A DNA stretch of 64,000 nt from Symbiodinium sp. CCMP2592 (taxonomy: Eukaryota; Sar; Dinophyceae; Suessiales; Symbiodiniaceae), in assembly GCA_905221615.1 (NCBI GenBank), contig CAJNDT010005434.1:322955-386954 (forward strand), written 5' to 3'. A model generated the notes under the pieces. It worked only from the letters and a program-made list of their open reading frames with translations. It was not told the origin of the DNA and did no database searches. The translations under genes were made by a program, and so were the position numbers. The stretch's first letter is position 1. Every line of letters begins with the position of its first letter. This document shows, one piece after another, positions 1 through 11,964 of this stretch.

Positions 1-509
1 ACCTCTAGCCCTTCATCGAGTACCTACGCCCTACAGAGACAGGCTGCTTCAGGGATCGATTGTGAAGATTGTTGGCTGGTTTCCAAGATGAGCTCAAGCC
101 TGAACATACTGGCCCTGGACCCCTAGACTCTAGACCTTAGACCTTTCGCCTTTGAGCCGGGGAGGTGACTCTTCTGACCACTCAGCGGCCTGCCTAGGCC
201 ACCGTCGCGGTCCTTGGAGGACAGTTGTGAAACTCCACTTGGGGCAAGATGCAAGCTCGCTACAAGACCCAGATCCTGCCCCAGCCCCAAACCCTGACCT
301 CGATTCAAGTCATTACACTCTCGCTACTGAGACGCCGCCAGTCGAGGTCTCGCACGTCGCATTTTCTTTTCTTAGCAGAAGCCTCCGGAGTTTGGGAGGA
401 ATTGCAGAGGGAATCCACGCGTCGAACATGGGAGCAGTCCCCCATCGGGGCCGCATGCTCGAAAATGACGCTCTGCGGAGTGATTGCGGTTTTGCAGAGA
501 GCCTGGGCA
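1..509. other. intergenic, no gene seen
   Basis: No convincing coding region. The open frames here are short, overlap on both strands and show no family motif. The stretch lies just downstream of the stop codon of the minus-strand TIR-like gene that ends at 510, so the first few hundred bases above 1 may include its 3' untranslated region. It holds the usual degenerate C-rich telomere-like words around 110-300. Confidence 0.6.
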
Positions 510-2299
510 TTACCATCCAGGCCGCCGTAGCAGTGCCTTCAGGCCAAGTTGTACGACGAAGTTGCACACAGCTATAAGCAGCGTGCAGCATGCAAAACCT
601 ACCGCACGAAGAGTGGCATTCTCAGTGCCGAAAACAACAAGGTCAGCAAATCGAGTGATGGCATAAGCTGCGATCAGAAGAAGAATTGGGACAGCTGCAG
701 CTGCCAAGACCAAGGCATTCTTCAGAAGCTCAAGACAAGTACTCCTCGGTCTCCGCCGACCAAGCCTGAGCAAAAGGATCAGGACATCCTTGGTAGGGGG
801 GACGAACACCAACCAAAGCACCAAACCCTCGAGCAGAAGAGCAATGGCAGGATGAGACCAGAGCTTACTCTCATATTCCAGATTCACGACAGTCCAGCTG
901 GCCGAGACGTCCATGAAGGCCAAAATCAGTGGAGAACTCACAGCCAAAGCCCATGGGGTACTGAATACCTTCTCGGTGAGGTCACGGTTCAAAATGTCCA
1001 AAACCTCTGTGCGCACCGTGTCCTCAAAAGATGACTCGCTACCAAACCAAATCTTCACGCACTCTTTCACGATCCTGGGTAGCTGACAGGGCCAATGAAT
1101 GGTTTCTTCGTGTTCCTTATCGGGCACAAAAATGATCACTACACTACTATGAGCACTTAAACTGTCACTGAATCACGACCCGGCATCTTGCGATCGCAGA
1201 GCATGGCCCCGCCCGAAGGGGTCGTATGGTTGTGGTCACAGCACGAACTCCTTGTAGAATCAACAGAGATCGACAACAACTGTAGCTTCATGGTGTCCAA
1301 GTCTCTAAAGTAGCTTCGGATAGTGCTGGCAGTCGGGAACGCAACCGCGCAAAACGATGAAGCAATGGCCACCATCAGCGTGACGACCGTTCGTATGTGG
1401 TCGACAGGTGCTGTTGCCATCGCCACTGCCATGGCAAAGAATGTAAGGAAGGCTAGGATTGAAAGAGGTCCCATGAAGATGGGTCTGACTATAAGGTGCT
1501 GCTCTTGCGTCTTCTTGCTCTTGAGGAATGCGGCCAGCTCGAAGAGGCACCACAACCTCTGTGTCCATGTTGGGTCCCAGAGAATGAGCATGTTGTCTGA
1601 GTTTTTCAGCAGACCCGCCAGGCTCAGGATGGCATCCGTCTTCAGGCTCTCATCGTGTTGGCTGATGCAGATGCGGTCGAGGAAGACTGCAGTCTGCGGC
1701 CGCCAGAGAATCATTGCCAAACTCGCGACGACGAACCCTGAAAAAGTTGACCAACAAGACCACAGCCAGGATTTATCAAACCATCCGCGGTCAAATCCAG
1801 GGAGAGTTCCAGTACTGTAAAGCACCATCATCAACACCCCGGTGAACAATGCCAAGGATACTGCAGCAGTGCCGTTGTAGAAGGTGATAATTGCGAAGAT
1901 CTTCTTCCAATGCCCTCCGTGCCAAGAGTGACTCCAAAATGTCGATATCCTCTCAGTCTGGCGGCTCTTAGGGTAGAAGTCCCCTGCAGATCCAACACGC
2001 AATGCTATAGCAAACCGTTCTAAAGCGCGACACACAGGCGTCACCCTCAAGACTTCTTGGTTTACCACTTCCATCTGGGCAACGCGTTCAACCAGAATTG
2101 GCAGCATCTCTTGCATGACGTCTGCAGATTCCACTTCCACGCTACGCCCAGGACTTGCTGTAACGTGGAGGGTTGGCATCATCACCTCGCTGCTGCAGCT
2201 ACTCTGGCTGGCACTGCTATCTGAATCTTGCCTCTCGCGCATCACCTTCAGGTCTTGAGGAAACGAATCCTCACTGCTGGTCTGGCTTGGCCTTCCCAT
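510..2299 (-). CDS. TIR-like multi-pass membrane protein (2 exons)
   Basis: Unnamed but recognisable dinoflagellate family that combines a TIR-like core with membrane segments. Exon 1 is 2299-1188 (ATG at 2299) and exon 2 is 1074-510; the 113-bp intron starts with GA and ends CAG|G. Splicing joins ...LCDRK to IVKECVKIWFGS, giving about 558 aa in one frame. An acidic, Ser-rich N-terminus (to about residue 100) is followed by a SHSWH motif near 121-126, two hydrophobic segments (about 134-162 and 178-200), FLDRICISQ near 206-214 and RLWCLFELA near 248-256 (TIR-like beta strand and Trp/Cys motif), then roughly six more hydrophobic segments, four of them in exon 2. I infer a membrane-anchored signalling or NAD-hydrolase-like role, but no catalytic Glu is assigned. 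The longer open frame to 2326 starts with GTG and was not used. A spliced-leader relic sits 48 nt upstream. Confidence 0.75.
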
Positions 2300-2346
2300 C
2301 CCTTGTGGTGGCAGGATCAAAAACACGAGGAAAATAGACTAGCAAG

Positions 2347-2357
2347 CTTGAGCCAAA
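2347..2357 (-). other. spliced-leader (DinoSL) relic
   Basis: On the minus strand this reads TTTGGCTCAAG, identical to the last 11 nt of the dinoflagellate 22-nt spliced leader (recalled sequence ends ATTTTGGCTCAAG). It lies 48 nt upstream of the ATG at 2299, in the sense orientation of that gene. Bases further upstream (ATGGC) only loosely resemble the leader. Known biology: leader relics mark genes re-inserted from trans-spliced mRNA. An 11-nt match could also be chance, but its place and strand are right. Confidence 0.5.
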
Positions 2358-3370
2358 GCCATAGCTAGGGTTGACACTTCAATCTTTGGCCTTCAAGAGA
2401 GATAAGCGGCTTGTGTTGTGGCTGAGTTGGAGGTGTTTTGCTTTCCGGGCATCCGGAACCCGTGTCTTGCGATGATGAAGTGGCTTTGGTTGGAAATCTC
2501 GGGTACCTTTCTTTATCAAATATTGAATCCAGCGCAGTGGCCCGGCAAGGATCTTGAAGGGACACCTCTAGAGTCTATCTGCTTCACATCCGGATCTGAG
2601 GGAATCTGCCCCGATGAAGTATTCCTGTCTTGCTTACAAAGCTTCGCCGGACGGTTAAACTTGTTCATGACATTGTCCCACGAAACGCCATCCGCCAGGT
2701 CCTCGACGGCCACTGCTGCTCGACCTCTTCTGCGATTGAAATTTGGTCCGCATGCATCAAATTGTCCAAAGCCAACAGCCCCACACCTTAAACCCACCTT
2801 CCCAAGCCCAGATCCTAAACCCTGTAACGATCAGCTTGCAAACCGCCCAACAACGCCAGATTCAGGGACTCTGTATTTCCTAAGCCCAGAGTCTCATCCC
2901 TCCAAACCCCACAGCGCCCAAAACCCCATACCCTGAACCATAAACTGTGAATTCTAACCTAAAGCCTAACCTTCCAGCACCCCAGATTCCATAACCCGAT
3001 TGATAATTACCTCTGAACCTGAACCCCTACAGCTCACAACCCTCTACCTCGAAACCTTACGCCCTTTACTTGAAACCCGATACCTCTAAACCCCAACTCC
3101 CCAAGGAGGCTACAAGGGCAAATGCTGAACCCTGGCACCTCTTTGTTTCTATTCTTCCCAAACCCGGGGACGCGGCCAGCCTAGGGCTTCCTTCGACAAC
3201 TCGACCTCCTCGTGCCGAAACTTGCCTCCAAACCCAAAAAGCGTTCCCAGCTTTTGGGGTAGATTTCGAGTTTCGTTGCCTTAGGAATGAGGGTGTCGTC
3301 GGCTTCAGGGTTGAGGGTCGCTTGAAATCGCTTTGGGGCTTCAGCGGCTTAGGCTTTTAAAGGGTTTAGG

Positions 3371-3408
3371 GTTTCGACGCTCACACTCGCACACAGCAGG
3401 CAAGGCTC
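3371..3408 (+). repeat. dispersed CGCTCACACTCG motif, copy 1
   Basis: Reads GTTTCGACGCTCACACTCGC followed by an ACA.CAGGCAAGGC-like tail, directly after a short TTTAGGG run. Diverged copies with the same flank order lie at 15519-15553 and 27117-27150, and a half copy at 22030-22050. Confidence 0.55.
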
Positions 3409-5852
3409 CACATAGGTTTAGGGCAGTTTAGGGTTTAGGGTTCTGGTTCCAGGATCTCGGAGTGCGGCTTCCAAAGCCTTCAGGTACGGTTTCGGGTTTA
3501 GGCTGCGCCGAGTTGAGCGCGGAGGTTCGCGCCTGAAACTTCATGGTTCCTTGTTCGGGCTGAAAGACACCGAAGGTCCCCTAAACCGCCGAAGAGACCC
3601 TGCATCCACCATATGCCGTATGCGACATGCTCAAGGGACGCGAACCCAGAAACTAAGCACCACAGCCCTCAGAATTCAAATCCCAAGACACGTTCACAAC
3701 CTCACTCCCACCTTTCTTCTCTATGCCCCTTGGACCGAAAAAACGGTAACGTTGTGAATAACCCCTGGGACTACATCTCTCGCAAAGAAACCCTGACTCA
3801 GAAGGACAACCCGCTTTGCAGCCAGGAAGCCAAGCACATGTCCAACGATAGCTTCGCGACCACCAATCTTCGGGCGCGACACGCCCAGCCGCAATCGCAG
3901 GAACTTCCTGGATTTGGAGGGTTTCGCATTTCCTCCTTTGGCTTGAGGCTGTTTTGTTTGGGGCTCTTGAGGCTTCAAGGTTTGGAGGTCTAGGAGTCCA
4001 CATTTAATTAGATTTGAGGGTCACGGGTTTATGACTTGCCTTAGGAATGAGGGTTTCTTCGGCTTCAGGGCTAGGGGTTGCGGCATGAAGGCATCGTGTT
4101 TTAGGGTTTCGGTTTCGGGGAGTGGCCTTACGGGCCAGTTGAGATACGTGTAGGTTGAGGCAGAGTTTCCGACACGACCTGCTTCAAAAGAGGGTGCGCT
4201 GGGGCCCATGGTCCGGCGTTTCAAGCCTTGGTCAGGGTTTCGAAGGGCATGCCCGTAAGGTGTTTGTCTGAGTCAAGCTCAAGACGTGCTCTTCAATGCA
4301 AATAAAGTCACCACCCGCTTACAAACCCTACGCCCTCCATGCTCTTCCCACCCAAGAACCCCGAAACCATAAACACTGAAGCCTAAAACCCTAAGATCTT
4401 TACGGAGCCTAGGCCGTAACAGTCAGAAACCCAATCTTCCCCCGGCCCCCGGCCTAATAAACCCCAAAACTAAATCGAGCGAACTGCTGGAAGCCATGGT
4501 TGAGGATGGACTTGACGCCATTCTGGCCTGGTGCGAAGGGGTGAAGGTTTCGTCTCTCACTCTCGCTCGCAGCAGTTTAGGGTTTACTTCGAATTGCAAG
4601 GTTTCCAGCGTAGCAGAGTAGAATTTTGGGCTTGATGGTTTGGCATGAGTTTGACATTGCGTAACAGAGGCTTGTGCCCGCTCATAAACGCCTCCTCAAG
4701 GGCTTTGACACCCGGGATCTTTCAAACCCCAACCTCCTGCAAACCACTCAGAAAACCCATAATGGGGTTTTGGGTTTACGGTTTAGGGTTTAGGGCCGTT
4801 CCAAAACCCCAAACCCAGCATCGTAAAAACCCGGGCCCGGGCTCTTAGCCTGAAGCTATGCTGGTGCTTGAAGCGTGGCACGCACGGCCTCCGGCAGAGC
4901 CCGACTTGCGCAGGCGTAGCCGGCCGACATCCAAGTCCATGTCATCGTAGATCACCTAACTAGGCTTGTACAATGGGACTTAGTAATTATAACTACTTAT
5001 AACCCCAATTAAGGTACTTATAACCTTACTTAAGGTTACCGGGGCTCCTGGCAGGGTGTGGTAGGGCTTAGGATCTAGGAGTTCAGGGTTTGGGGTTTCA
5101 CCCGGGTCAACTGAAGGTCGCCCAAGTCTGCAAGTTAGACTGCCAAAGACCACAAGGGCGACGATCATATCAATGTAGTTTCGAAAATCCTGGTCGAGAA
5201 TATTTGTAACACTGCTGGGGATCCAGGAAATCTGAAGTATACCACTACACATCGCAACGACGCGACGCCTGCTTCTGAGAAAGTAGCGCTCCCGACGGAC
5301 GATATACTGAACTGCATCCCAGAACCAAACGAAAAAGGTTTGGGGGGCATGTTCTCATTTAACGAGCCCGAATCACAGCCCACAATGCTAAAACCTCTAA
5401 CCCCGAACCTAAGCGCCAAAGAATCAAAATTGAACCCTGCAATTTTAGACCTGAACCCCAATGGTTGCGGCGAGGCACGACCAGAGCGGATTCCGGCAAC
5501 CCAAGGGATGACACCTCCCCGGCTCTTCGACTTTACCGCGGGCTTCTAGTGCAGGGCTCAGGGCTGGTTGACTTGTTGAGGACATGTAGAGGCTCCTAGT
5601 GCTCTGGGTTGAAGATGATTTTCGACACTCACAACTCGGGAAGGCTCTGAAGTCCGCACTGTGCTTAGGGTCTATTTCGGCTTCGTAGGCTTCAATTCAA
5701 AGCTTCTACAGCGCATTTTAGGTTTACGGCTGGGCTTACAGGCTGGTTTAGCGAATCTAAAGTTTAGGGCTTAAAGGTTGGAGGCTTCTTGAGCTCAGGG
5801 CTTGGGGCTTGGAGGCTTTCCTGATCCAGTTTCTCTTTAGAGCAACTCTAGC

Positions 5853-5977
5853 AGCTACTTCAGGGGCCAGATCCTTAGGGGCTGAGTACCCTAGCCCAAC
5901 CAGTAACTATGGTAGGAGAAAAAACCCTAAGTTGTAAAAGGTTACGTACTCAGCTACTAAGGATCCTTCTGAAGCTC
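5853..5977. mobile_element. MITE-like inverted-repeat element
   Basis: Left arm (5853-5889) carries CTACTTCAG, ATCCTTAG and GCTGAGTAC; right arm (5946-5977) carries the inverted GTACTCAGC, CTAAGGATCC and CTGAAGC. The arms pair with a few gaps around a loop of about 55 bases and no coding capacity. Shape and GGATCC-containing arms resemble the other short palindromic elements in the window. Confidence 0.5.
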
Positions 5978-6263
5978 AGAGAAGAAAGTTTGCAACTGGC
6001 TTGCCACGCCACGCCAGCAGGGCTCGACAGCAGGAACTTGCAGGCTGCTCCAACAGTAGAAGCTAAACCCTAGGCCCCAGGCCCTAAACCTCTTAAATCC
6101 CTTAATCCTACACCCTAGACGGCCCTAAACCCCTTAAAGCCTTCAGTTCCCCCCAAAGCCCCGATGGGTTTCCGGACCAGTTCCGACACCGGCCGGCCCG
6201 AGCCGTTCATCATGGAAGAGGGCTTGAACCTCGAGGAATCAGGACTTTGCGTATGGGACTTCT

Positions 6264-6305
6264 GTAATGTAGGGGCCTTGATAATTAGAACAGGGTTTTG
6301 GGCTC
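6264..6305 (+). repeat. dispersed AT-rich repeat, copy A
   Basis: Shares the block GTAATNTAGGGGCCT..ATAATTAGAA..GGGTTTT with 10471-10515; a looser version occurs near 48105-48150. Likely another fragment of the short palindromic element group. Confidence 0.4.
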
Positions 6306-9300
6306 AACTCTTCTTCTAAGTAACCCGGATATTCTTGGTAATGATTTAGGCTTCTACGGTAGGGAAGAAGCTGGAGCTTCCAGGGAGGGGAACCTGGAGC
6401 AGCCAAAGCGCTGAATCCCAGACATCTTGTCAATTTCAATAAAGGTGTTAGGGTGGTTTTGTATCAGAGCTTTGTCGTCAGCTCCCAAGGCCAACAATCG
6501 TGAACACGAAACCCCAAGACAGCCCCCCCCAAAGCACCCCTGGGCCGAATGGACAAGTAACGGAAAGACAAAGAGTCCCGGAGCAGGGGAACACACACCA
6601 ACAACTATGCATCCTGAATCATTGCAGGAGCGTGGGATGAAAGACTGCTGCAAAGCAAACGCTCCAGAAACTACCCTGGTGCTTTACCCTAAACCCCAAC
6701 CCCCAAATCAGAATCTCAAACCACCAGCTGAGTTGCAAGAGGATTTCTTCGTACGAATCCGTCCTCAGAGAGCCGGGCATAGGGATAAATGGAAGTTGGC
6801 ACAAGCTGTTGCTTTCGCATTTGGTGATGCTCTTTCTGTTACTGCTCTCTGTGCCCGTCGTGATGCACTATATAGCTTTACGAATCCAGGTGCTTTTGCG
6901 GGCAATAGGTTGAATTCAAAAGTTGACCGAGTTTACAGGGGCCTGGGCGCTGCTTTCGATGCTTTTGTGTAAGCTCTTTAAAATGCATGGTTCAGGTGAG
7001 GGCGGGGATGCGGGGTGTCGAGCTTCGGATGTTGAGGGATGCAGCGGGAGCAAGGGACCGAAATTGCGGCAGCAGGAGTCTTTCCAATTTGCTCTTTGCG
7101 GACGTTCAGAGATTGAGACATTCACTGACACCGTGCTGCAAAACCAAGCCTTGGATTGAAATCGCAATCCTTTCCCTTATGCTGGAGCACAGCGCGAAAG
7201 CACAAGGACCCCTGCAAAAACATTGCCCCTGTAAACCAGACCTCCAACCTCTTCGAGTGTATCCTCCACCTTTCCCTTAGACCCCCCGGTGATCTCGAAC
7301 AACTCCCCCGAACGACGACGACCTGGACCCAATGCACCTTAAGGCTTAAGTTCTGCAAGGCTGGACTCGCGAAGTGCTCCGCGCGGCTAATTTCATTCCC
7401 AGCTGCCCCTTCGAAGCTGTCCGCTTCAGGCGCAGCACAGTTCCTCCAAACGCTGCCTCGCAAAGCAAAAAGCAAGACCCCTTTTTTCGGGAGCTGCATC
7501 AAAATGTTGCCAGGTTGTTGCTGTCAAGAGGGAATGGAGAGACTTTGACCGAAGGCGAATGCTCGTCAGCAACAAATCATCACCGCTGCCTGCCAGATGC
7601 TGCCACTGAGGGCCCATCGGTCAGTGCCTCGGGCTATCTCTCCAAGCGCGCGACACCGACACCTACCCCCTACGAACTGAACATGAACCCAAACAGTACG
7701 GCTCGCCGTCCTTCACTTCAAACTTCAACTCCTAGAATCTAGAATCTCCAGAATCTAGAAAGCCACGATATATGGGCCCCTGAATCGAGGCAAACGGCTG
7801 AGAAGCTTCGATGCAACTTCGTCGACGGCAGCAAAGCCGATGTTGTGCCGCGTCCCATCGAACTGAGCTCCAACGTTGCCGAGACCAACGATGGCCAAGG
7901 TCTGGCTTGACTCTGCCTTTCGATGGCATTTGCGGTTTGGTTGCCACCTACTTTGCTGAGGGTTCAGGGGTTAGGCGGTTAGGGGTGAAGGTGGGGGGTA
8001 CGGCTTGGAGTTCGGCGAAGCGTGGGGGATTCTGCTTGGAAGCTTCAGGACTCCTTGGCCTCCACCTAACCTCATGGCGAGGCAGCTTCGAAAATTCCAC
8101 CGGAAAGCAACTTTGCATGAGGATAGGCCATGGCACGGGAACTTCTCACTTCAAGGATGTGAGGGTTGTTCTATATCCTTGTTCCACGCATGCCAATTAA
8201 GATCCCTTGCGCTTCGCCCAGTTCGCGACTCTGCTACCGCGGCTTGCAGAATATAAGAACGAAAGCGCTTACTCCAGAAGCGGAACGTCCCTGGTTTGGG
8301 TTGAGGGTTTTATTTAGACTATAGAGTTTAGGGCTTAGGGTTTACGGGGGGTTTAGGGTGTAGGCCGGGTTACATACAACGCTGCTGAGTATCACTCTTG
8401 AATCCACCTTAACAACAAGCCTTGCGCAGAGCTTGCGCTCGCCCTTGCGCGCCCTTGCGCGTGATCGAAAGGGTGTGCACTTTTTTAAGCGACCGAGTTT
8501 TCGCTAATCGCCCTCCTAGTATTGTCACAAGAGCCCCCCAAAAAGAACAACGCTCATGTGATATCTGTGGTCTGGATTTCAGGACCTGAAGTTTCCAGGA
8601 CCTGAGGTTTCGGCGAAGGCTCCGTGGTCTTTTGTATAAGACGTGTAAAATGAGCGGAGACCCGTCTTAGCGAAACCTGCATCCATTGTCAAATTCCGCA
8701 CCATGTCAAGCCTGAACCCGCCCGCATCAGAAACACGATGCAGGGCCGAATCCTTTCGCGTGCTTTTGCAGACAAACGACTCCTCAAGCTGCCTTCTCCA
8801 GGAGTTCTGCGATACTAAGAGCCTCACGTGTATGAGCTAATGAGACCCTACAGTCCCTACAGTTTCCGGGGGCTATCCTGGTCCCTAGGACGGTGCTTTT
8901 CATCATCCTTACTCGAAGGCCCGCCTCCTCCCCGTCCATCGAGTCTGTCCCAGCTCGCCGCGCGGTTAGCAGCCGCCGCCGGCTGAAAGCTGGCCCCAGG
9001 ACAGCGCCCGCGAAGCCAACGGCTGCCCCGACCTCGACAAAGTTCTCGGCTTGGAGCTTGAAGGGTTGAGGAGTTCGGCTACCGGGCACTTTGCCATGTT
9101 TCCAAGGCTTCTTTTGCTTCCCTCGGGCTCCGGGATGTCTTCCCCCTGGACCATCAGCGTTACATTTATATGGCGGCACAGCTCCAGGCTTCTAATGGAA
9201 TCCAGATCCCCTTTTTTTCAAAACCTTGAAGGCCTTGGGCCCATAAGCCACGGTTGTCCCCGAAGCTTTCTGGAGACACAAGCATTACCTTTCCACTCTT

Positions 9301-10470
9301 CAGACAGATGTGAAAAGGGTGTTCGCACTGTGCTGGGCTTTCTCAGCGGTCCTCACGACTCTAGAGTTCAAGTCTGCGCCAAGCTTGCGAGGCCTACGCT
9401 AATCCAGACTATGCTTGTGCTGGACCCTATGATGATGGGAACTGCTTGTCCAGAGAGCAGCCATCAACAAGCAGCAGGCACTGTCAACGAAGTGCAAAAT
9501 GCTGCCTTCGAGTTCCCGTGCAAGCCCTGCCACAATCCATAAACATGAACTGAACATCTGTTGCTTACAACGACTCAGACGTTCACCCTTGTCAAGCTGG
9601 TTCAACGAACAACACGCACCGTTGATTCCAAGTCCGGCAGCCCTCACAGCCCTGATCCCAAAGCTTCTCCCTCTTGTTCTGAGGGGCCCCCAGGCCCTGC
9701 GCTGCGCCGAAGCTCACAGTTCGCCTCCTTTGAGGCTCGCTTTCGCGGCCCAGGACCTTGCTTTGCAGAGGCCGGCGAACCAAAGGCCTCACGTCTGAGG
9801 CTCAGGGTTTCGGGTTCAAGGATTCGGGCTGAGGGTGCTTCGGCCATGTGCGAGGTTCCTCCATCAAAGCATCTAAGAGCACTATGGGATGCGAGATATA
9901 CTACATCCCCAGCCAATCAAGGCGTCCCCTGCCCCGAAAAGCTCCGCACATTTTACAACCTGGTCAAACTAAGTCCGAAAAGCATGCACAAGCTCGTCTG
10001 AGCTAGGCATCCCCAAACGCCAAGAGCTGACGGTTAGACTTAGGGCCAAACTTGATTATGCATGCCTGTGTGCACGCGTTTCGGCTCCCTGTTGCTTTTC
10101 CGGGCTCTTGCTGAAGACCCTTGGCCTGGAAATACACGGAAACACACATGGGCGTGCCAAGTGAAAACACCAATTACCAGGGCTAACCTTTTGCGAGAAA
10201 AAACTCCGGAACAACCACCAGGGGGCTCTTTCGGAGTAGCCTCTCCAAAGGTCCCTGTAAGAAGGTTCCTACTATCTAGAAACTCTAGGGTTTTATACTG
10301 CAAGGCCTCCATAAGAAGGGTCCTGCTATCTAGGGTTTTATACCCCCAGTTCTCTGAAACGTCCAGATCTCAGAGAGGCCGAGGGGCCGAAGTTGCAGCG
10401 CCACATTGGGAGAGGCGGCGGCCGCGAGGAACGCAGCCATGTCTCTGAAGGCCCCAGACGCTGAAACACG

Positions 10471-10550
10471 GTAATATATAGGGGCCTACATAATTAGAAA
10501 TGGGTTTTTGGGGTCTAGTACACTAGAATTACAATAAGGAACCCCGAATA
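10471..10550 (+). repeat. dispersed AT-rich repeat, copy B, with inverted arms
   Basis: Left part matches the repeat at 6264. The right part (about 10522-10550, ACTAGAATTACAATAAGGAA then CCCC) is an imperfect inverted copy of the left (GGGGCCTACATAATTAGAAA), so the whole can fold into a hairpin like the MITE-like elements elsewhere. Confidence 0.4.
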
Positions 10551-11964
10551 GAAAAGGCAATTGTTAAGGCACCTATATTAAATTAAGTCTTAGGATCTTA
10601 GGGGCAGGAACAGAAATACTATCCACCAGGATCTGCTGGAACTACAGCAGCCATTGTAGACAGTGGACGTACTGAAACAGTGATAGTAACGGTAATCCTC
10701 AGAGTATCTCGTCATTGTAGTCGTATCGGGAATGTCAACAGCTGATGGGGTCTCTCTCCAACGACAAGACGCTTGGCTGGATTATGAACCTGCGACGCAA
10801 AACTCCATGCAAACACATTATACCACTGGGCTCGGCAGCGTCGCAATGCAGAAATCTTCAAGGAACACGCAAACCCTCTCTGTTAACGGCTGCCGCGGCT
10901 GAGTCTGTACAAGGGAGAGCAGCAACAACCGTGCCTGCTGGCATGGTAGAGACTTTGCTGTTGAAGCAGCAACCAGGAAACGAGAACCAACCTTGAGGTG
11001 CTAAGGCCTGTGCAGATTCGCACATCTCGGGAGAAGGCCTAGAAGCCGCTTCTAGTCAAACAGCATTACACTCGACTCCTTAGTGCCCCGGGTGCTGCCT
11101 CAGCAGATTGGACCTTTCGGATTCCTCTTTGAAGGCTTGAAAGCAATGACGGCCCCATGTGGACTTCCCGTGCCTGCATCGGACGTGAAGCCCTGGCTTG
11201 AGATCTCCTCGTTAAATACTATGACAGGCAACTAGAGTCATGGGCGTAACGATTGGACCAGGTTCGGCACAAAATATGATGCAGTGATGTAGAGACTATA
11301 AGGTGGATGTCTGCACTTATCGCCTTACCGCTCAAGAATCCATGTTAGGGGCCCTGTGCAGGACACAGGCATCGTTCAGGGGTTAAAGCCTCCTTCATCA
11401 GTAAATAAGAGCTTGACGGCGATGACAGCAACATTCACACGGAGGCGCATGTACCGATACTTGGAACCATTGCCTCACATGGTAGGCCATACTTCTTTCC
11501 TGTAACTAGAAAGGGAGTACAGCGGGGATATGATTGCTTCTAGCACTACTTCTGACTTTTGGTCTGCGAGACCCAGAGCCATAGGCTTCCGTCTCTGGAT
11601 GCCCACGACGGGACCTGACCTTGGTCACTGCACTGCTCGCACTGCTCTGGCCTGTGCAGTTGAGGCAGTGCGGCTTGCAGGCACACCGAGGGTTTCGGGC
11701 TCTAGGGTTCTAGACCATCCTGACTCCAAACCCTACTGGCACTCTCAAACTCCTACCTCTGAACACTAAACTTGGGAGCACAAGTAACGGCTTAAGCTCC
11801 GACTGTGAATTCCAAACGATCTTTAGGGCGTTCATGATTTCATGCTTGGGGGGTTCATGCACCGCGGACCCTCCACCTTGCGGAGTTTGGAGGGTATGGA
11901 AGCTAGAAACATTGAGAGTGCTTTCCCGCAAGCTTGAGATGAAGCCCTTGTTGAGGCTTTGCTC

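Larger units (their letters stand above)
2360..11964. other. 9.6-kb intergenic, degenerate telomere-like DNA
   Basis: No gene could be supported. The stretch is a mosaic of degenerate heptamers: runs rich in CCCTAAA-type words (2.8-3.1, 4.3-4.5, 5.35-5.45, 6.06-6.16 kb) alternate with runs rich in TTTAGGG-type words (3.3-3.5, 4.0-4.25, 5.6-5.8, 8.3-8.4 kb). Open frames here have Pro/Leu/Asn/Lys-rich translations made by the repeat and are not conserved genes. A short minus-strand stretch near 8810-8870 (motif TREALSIAELLEKA) looks protein-like but has no partner exon. Embedded items are listed separately: a MITE-like palindrome (5853-5977), two related AT-rich repeats (6264, 10471) and a dispersed motif (3371). 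Confidence 0.6.
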
